Assembly: GCA_009761415.1 (NCBI GenBank)
Contig: QUOL01000008.1
Location: 1-64,000, forward strand
Length of the DNA: 64,000 nt
DNA from: Sarcomyxa edulis
Taxonomy: Eukaryota; Basidiomycota; Agaricomycetes; Agaricales; Mycenaceae
Reading direction: 5' to 3'
Positions within the stretch are counted from its first letter, which is position 1; each line of letters starts with the position of its first letter. Below are positions 60,227 to 64,000 of the stretch, one piece after another. The notes under the pieces were generated by a model. The model was not told where the DNA came from and did no database searches. It saw only the letters and a program-made list of their open reading frames with translations. Position numbers and translations under genes: made by a program.

Positions 60227-60347
60227 GCCAGAGATCGCGTGGCAGTGTAGTTGTGGACACCTGTGGACTACCAACTCAATGGCCTGGCCCTGGTAGGCCC
60301 TAGTGGCACTAACTCTAGCTCAGTCACTGGCGTGGCATTGCACTATC
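60227..60347. promoter_or_regulatory. Compact bidirectional promoter between RTC1 and the TPR gene
   Basis: Only 121 bp separate the two start codons, so both promoters must overlap. The stretch contains CTGGCCCTGGTAGGCCC and no obvious TATA box. Confidence 0.5.
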
Positions 60348-61641
60348 ATGGAGAACCTACTACGAGAACAAGGCACAGACCTCTTTAAGAAGAACAACTA
60401 TACAGCTGCACTTGAAAAATACACCGCTGCTATCGCCATCAACAGCAAAAATGCTGTCCTTTACGCTAATCGTGCCGCATGCCATTCTGCCTTGTGCAAG
60501 TGAGCTTGGGGGCCTGAGTCCCTTTCAGCTAGGTACAAAGTATACTGACTATGCGCCAGTTGGGATCAAGCCCTTGCAGACGCCCGTATGGTGAGTAGTT
60601 TCAGATCTGGTGATTTCACTCGTCCTAATATTTTGCTATAGTCTGTTACCATCGATCCTAAATACGCCAAGGGTTGGTCTCGGCTTGCGTCTGCTCAAGA
60701 TGTAAGGCCCCTAACGTCTTCTCCTTTATACTAGCTAATCCTTTCATAGGCATTGGAATCTTATCCGGACAGCATTGAATCACTTCAAATCGGTCTCTTG
60801 ACATTCTCTCCCCCATCTCGTCTCACCGCCGCTGAGAAATCGCAGAAACAAGACTACGAAGCAAAACTCGCTGCACAGATTGAAAAGATCATGGGGCCCG
60901 AAACTATGTAGGCCGTCTAGCTATCTGCTCTTGTCTTCTTCTAAGCACAACTGCCACACGCAGGTCCGTCGAGACGCTTCTTGCTCTCGCTCGCGCCCAC
61001 GATATCAACGTCCCCACTCCGCACAACAAGACCAACATCAAAGCCATTCAAAAAGCGGTATTCTCTCATCCAAAGCTGGACAAACCGCCGCCCTTTCGTC
61101 TTTTACTCATCCCTCAGTCCGAGACGGAGCCCCTGAAGAATATCGAACTGAAATTTGGTCCCAATGTCAACCGGGATATCTGCCGGTTGTTGGGTTGTGA
61201 GCTATCCGACGCCGTTGTGTTGCACGCAGAGGATCAGATTGCTTATGTGGGTTTCAATGCTTTCTATCTATCCGTGCTTAGCGCTCATGTGCTGTGCCGT
61301 GCTTGTAGGAAAAAGGCAGACCGCATGGCGTCGGATTAGGCAGGCTGCACTGCAGTTACGAGGCGTACATGGACGATTTGGCCATGTCCAACCGCCCATT
61401 GAATAAAAGGGCATGTGAGCTACTCTGTCGACCGCACACGCATGGCCCGATTCTTGTCATGAAGACGACATTTATAAAGAGGCGTGCGGATAAGAAGGGA
61501 AACCCGGAAGATCTCCTTTGTTTTGAGAAGTTGACCGAGGAGGAATTGAAAAGTGCCAAGTTCAAAGCATTGAGGGAAGAGTGGATAAAGTATATGGGAA
61601 CAGGCGATGCTCCCATAGTACTTGAGATCAGGCGTCCTTAA
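60348..61641 (+). CDS. TPR-repeat protein, unknown partner
   Basis: The N-terminal about 115 residues form tetratricopeptide repeats like those of Hsp70/Hsp90 co-chaperones: GTDLFKKNNYTAALEKYTAAI, NAVLYANRAACHSAL, WDQALADARM, DPKYAKGWSRLASAQ. The C-terminal about 200 residues (LLALARAHDINVPTPHNK, RPHGVGLGRLHCSYEAYMDD, THGPILVMKTTFIKRR, WIKYMGTGDAPIVLEIRRP) belong to no family I can name. Exons join at 60500, 60596, 60701, 60908 and 61244 with canonical sites. The start lies 121 bp from RTC1. Confidence 0.82.
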
Positions 61642-61753
61642 GGCAATTTATACCGCATTCTCACCATGCCTTGTCTTTAGTGTAATCTATCATCATGTTG
61701 TACGGTAATGCGTGCCAGACGGTCAATGCAAATCAATTGTATTCAACTACTAA

Positions 61754-62531
61754 TTATCTGCAAAGCGAGAAGGAACTCAAAATTCGCCAAAGAGTCGTTT
61801 GCGGCGGAGAAGCATGCGTACCCTTGTGCCAAATCTTCATTTCAAAGTAAGAAACCTCCCATAATTGAGGACAGCCAAAGTCCTTTTCATCGGGAAGTGC
61901 GTCGCCTGGACGAAAGTCGATATGACAATGACAATGGTGTTTTTGTGTCTGATCAAAGTCAATTATGCGGACGTCTCCATTGCACTCGAGGACGTTGCGT
62001 TCGGCAAAGTCACCGTGCCACACGCCATGGCGATGTATCTGTGAGAGTTTCTGGAGTATGCAGATTCTTTCCGGGATGTTGAGGTGCCATACTACAAGGA
62101 AAGACCAAGCTGGCGTACCTTAGGGATATGGGGAGTGCATGGAAGGGTTGACTTAGACATTGACCCCAGTATTCCAAGAGAAGACAGGCGATGGGACCGG
62201 TGTCACTAGTGCCGTTGAAGAGACCGTAAGAGTGGGGAACGGCGGTGCCTTGGAGTGGGTGAAGGTCAGTATCGTATACGGCGGCTTCCTGGGCTAGATC
62301 TGGGATGAGGTCTTCGCGGAAAGCGAATTTTAGCGCGACTGGAGTAGCTGAAGGATCGTCAAGAGTGGCACGAAATATAGGTGAATCGGAGTAATAGTCG
62401 GCGTGTATTTCAGAGTTGACGATGACGGTCAAGTCGCGAGGATGGAGTGCATTTGAAGAGAGTGTGAACTCGGATACGTGCCATCCTGGCCAGTTTAGGT
62501 TTTTAGGGAATATAACGTGTAGAACAGTCAT
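61754..62531 (-). CDS. Small protein-kinase-like (APH/choline-kinase-type) protein, 241 aa
   Basis: Exons 62531-62119 and 62066-61754 give 726 nt. The second exon carries the catalytic-loop motif HGDFAERN (as HxDxxxxN) followed by IIDFDQ, the metal-binding DFD equivalent. The first exon holds VALKFAFRED, whose Lys could be the ATP-binding residue, and a hinge-like LLLEYWG. It is shorter than canonical kinases and lacks a typical glycine loop, like many fungal kinase-fold proteins of unknown substrate. The intron I chose (donor GTACGC at 62118, acceptor GGAAAG) restores one frame through the catalytic loop. Confidence 0.75.
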
Positions 62532-63015
62532 GGTGGCAGGAACGAAGCAAGAAGCGGCATCTTGTCCACCTCAAAGCCTCAAGCTCAAGCGCCGAGATGT
62601 TGACCCGACCGCAGACGATGCACGCTATGACCCTGGGGTTGGCTAGAGTAGAAACAGAGTTGCAGATAGACGTTGCGATGGATGTCCATGGATGTCGAGG
62701 TGATGGATGAATAGTACTGTCGGTGTCGATGTAGTCTGGGGAGGAGCGGCACCGAATGGGATGACTAGGGTGACCGGGGTCTTCTTACTCAGCGCTGTTC
62801 GTTAGTCATCTCTACTTTTCTCATAAAAAGCAAGAGCTCGTCTGCTCTTCGCCGTCATTCCCGTTCCCCCCAATCCATGTAAGTTCGTTCTATCGTCTTC
62901 TCGACTACTCGCTACCCGAATCCATGTCTTGGATGGAAATCACCCGGTTGGATGGAGTTGGATGGGTTGACTTGGTTTTGGATGACGTTGCTGACTTTAC
63001 ATTCCAGAATTCACA
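62532..63015. promoter_or_regulatory. RPL10 promoter and leader with 5' UTR intron
   Basis: Pyrimidine-rich stretches occur near 62800-62880, typical of ribosomal protein promoters. A leader intron runs from the donor GTAAGT at 62879 to the acceptor ATTCCAG at 63007, just before the ATG at 63016. Confidence 0.55.
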
Positions 63016-63818
63016 ATGGGTCGTCGTCCAGCTCGCTGCTACCGGTACTGCAAGAACAAGCCCTACCCCAAGTCTCGTTATAACCGTGGTGTCCCAGATC
63101 CAAAGGTACCGCCCACCTTCCTAGAGCACGAGCGTAGTTCCTCACCTACTCTCCCAGATTCGCATCTTTGACTTGGGTCGCAAACGTGCTACTGTCGATG
63201 AATTCCCTTACTGCTGCCATCTAGTCTCCGACGAGTACGAACAACTTTCAAGCGAAGCTCTGGAAGCCGCCCGTATTTGCGCAAACAAATACGTCACAAA
63301 GACCTCTGGAAAGGATTCCTTCCATCTACGAGTCCGCGCTCACCCTTTCCACGTTATCCGTATCAACAAGATGTTGTCCTGTGCCGGTGCTGATAGGTAC
63401 GTGTTTCACATATTCTTTCTCTACCTGCCTCTCATCGTCTGGCAGGCTTCAGACCGGTATGCGTGGTGCATGGGGAAAGCCATACGGCACTGTTGCCCGT
63501 GTCAACATTGGCCAGGTTATTCTCTCCATCCGTACCAAAGACGCAAATGCACCCGTCGTTATGGAGGCTCTCCGTCGCGCTCGTTACAAGTTCCCCGGAC
63601 GCCAGAAGATTATCGTTTCCAAGAAGTGGGGTTTCACGAATGTTGGCAAGGAGGACTACCAGAAGCTCAAGGCCGACAAGAAGGTTATCCAGTGAGTCCA
63701 ACCATTTGGCTCGTCGTCATCCAATGCTAATACATTCCACAGGGATGGTGCTTACGTACAGTTCATTCGGCCCAAGGGCCCTCTCGAGGAGAACTTACGC
63801 AACCAGTTGAGGGCATAA
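63016..63818 (+). CDS. RPL10: 60S ribosomal protein L10 (uL16)
   Basis: Core component of the large ribosomal subunit near the peptidyl-transferase centre. Exons 63016-63105, 63158-63396, 63446-63691 and 63743-63818 give 651 nt, 216 aa, the expected length. It starts [20 protein letters not shown] and shows the family-typical [56 protein letters not shown] and KFPGRQKI. The intron phases are consistent and the protein is intact. Confidence 0.97.
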
Positions 63819-64000
63819 TGTATTTCTACACTCATATCGTAATGCCAGCCTCTGTTTTGTGTGATTCCCTCAACTTTTTTACAGCGCGATTCATAGTTTC
63901 TTTTTTCTACAGTGCGATCCGTCATACTTTCTCTCTCTCCACACTGCCCCTATATTCACTACATCATCCTGAATCTGTGGATGATGGTTAGGGGAAATGG
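63819..64000. other. RPL10 3' region
   Basis: T- and C-rich sequence after the stop, no further gene visible before the window ends. Confidence 0.4.

Overview
The window is a chromosome end from a filamentous basidiomycete, most likely a mushroom-forming Agaricomycete. It opens with about 20 copies of CCCTAA (the telomere), and nearly all genes are split by many 45-60 bp GT..AG introns. The gene set (OPT transporter, chitin synthase activator with Sel1 repeats, Agaricomycete-type HNH and F-box proteins, hAT elements) fits that group. I cannot name the species. Exon models are mine: I joined open frames at splice sites and kept models whose coding lengths divide by three.

1-9.4 kb, subtelomere. 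A telomere-linked RecQ-type helicase with an N-terminal zinc-finger region is transcribed toward the telomere. Its 5' side is followed by a block of degenerate direct repeats (a 32-bp core four times), then a GC-rich stretch and a 5'-truncated hAT transposase whose remaining seven exons are still open.

9.4-22.2 kb, transition. An HNH-domain gene, about 3 kb without a convincing gene, a 713-aa protein of unknown function, a Skt5/Chs4-type chitin synthase activator ending in a CaaX box, a Leu5-type mitochondrial CoA carrier, and a non-autonomous Mutator-like element with 30-bp inverted ends and a 9-bp target duplication.

22.2-30.7 kb, family cluster. Three paralogous genes with the same five-exon structure (exons 2 and 3 are exactly 77 and 117 nt in each copy) encode an unrecognised protein family. 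A multi-spanning membrane protein gene sits between copies 1 and 2, and an F-box protein follows copy 3.

30.7-44 kb, core genes and mobile DNA. Exportin-2 (CSE1) with two likely GC-AG introns, a small hydrophilic protein, a 984-bp inverted-repeat element, a secreted S33-type alpha/beta hydrolase with an 8-nt micro-exon, and a 1,166-aa protein joining a BTB domain to a CAP-Gly-like domain.

44-64 kb. A Cys-rich small membrane-associated protein, a tandem pair of unknown paralogs with a decayed third copy about 9 kb away, a dynamin-like GTPase with 22- and 13-nt exons, a 52-aa protein, an OPT-family transporter, the Rtc1/WDR24 subunit of the SEA/GATOR2 complex divergent from a TPR protein, a small kinase-fold protein, and ribosomal protein L10. 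Conserved housekeeping genes (CSE1, RTC1, RPL10) appear only from about 30 kb inward, while lineage-specific families and mobile DNA dominate the telomeric side.
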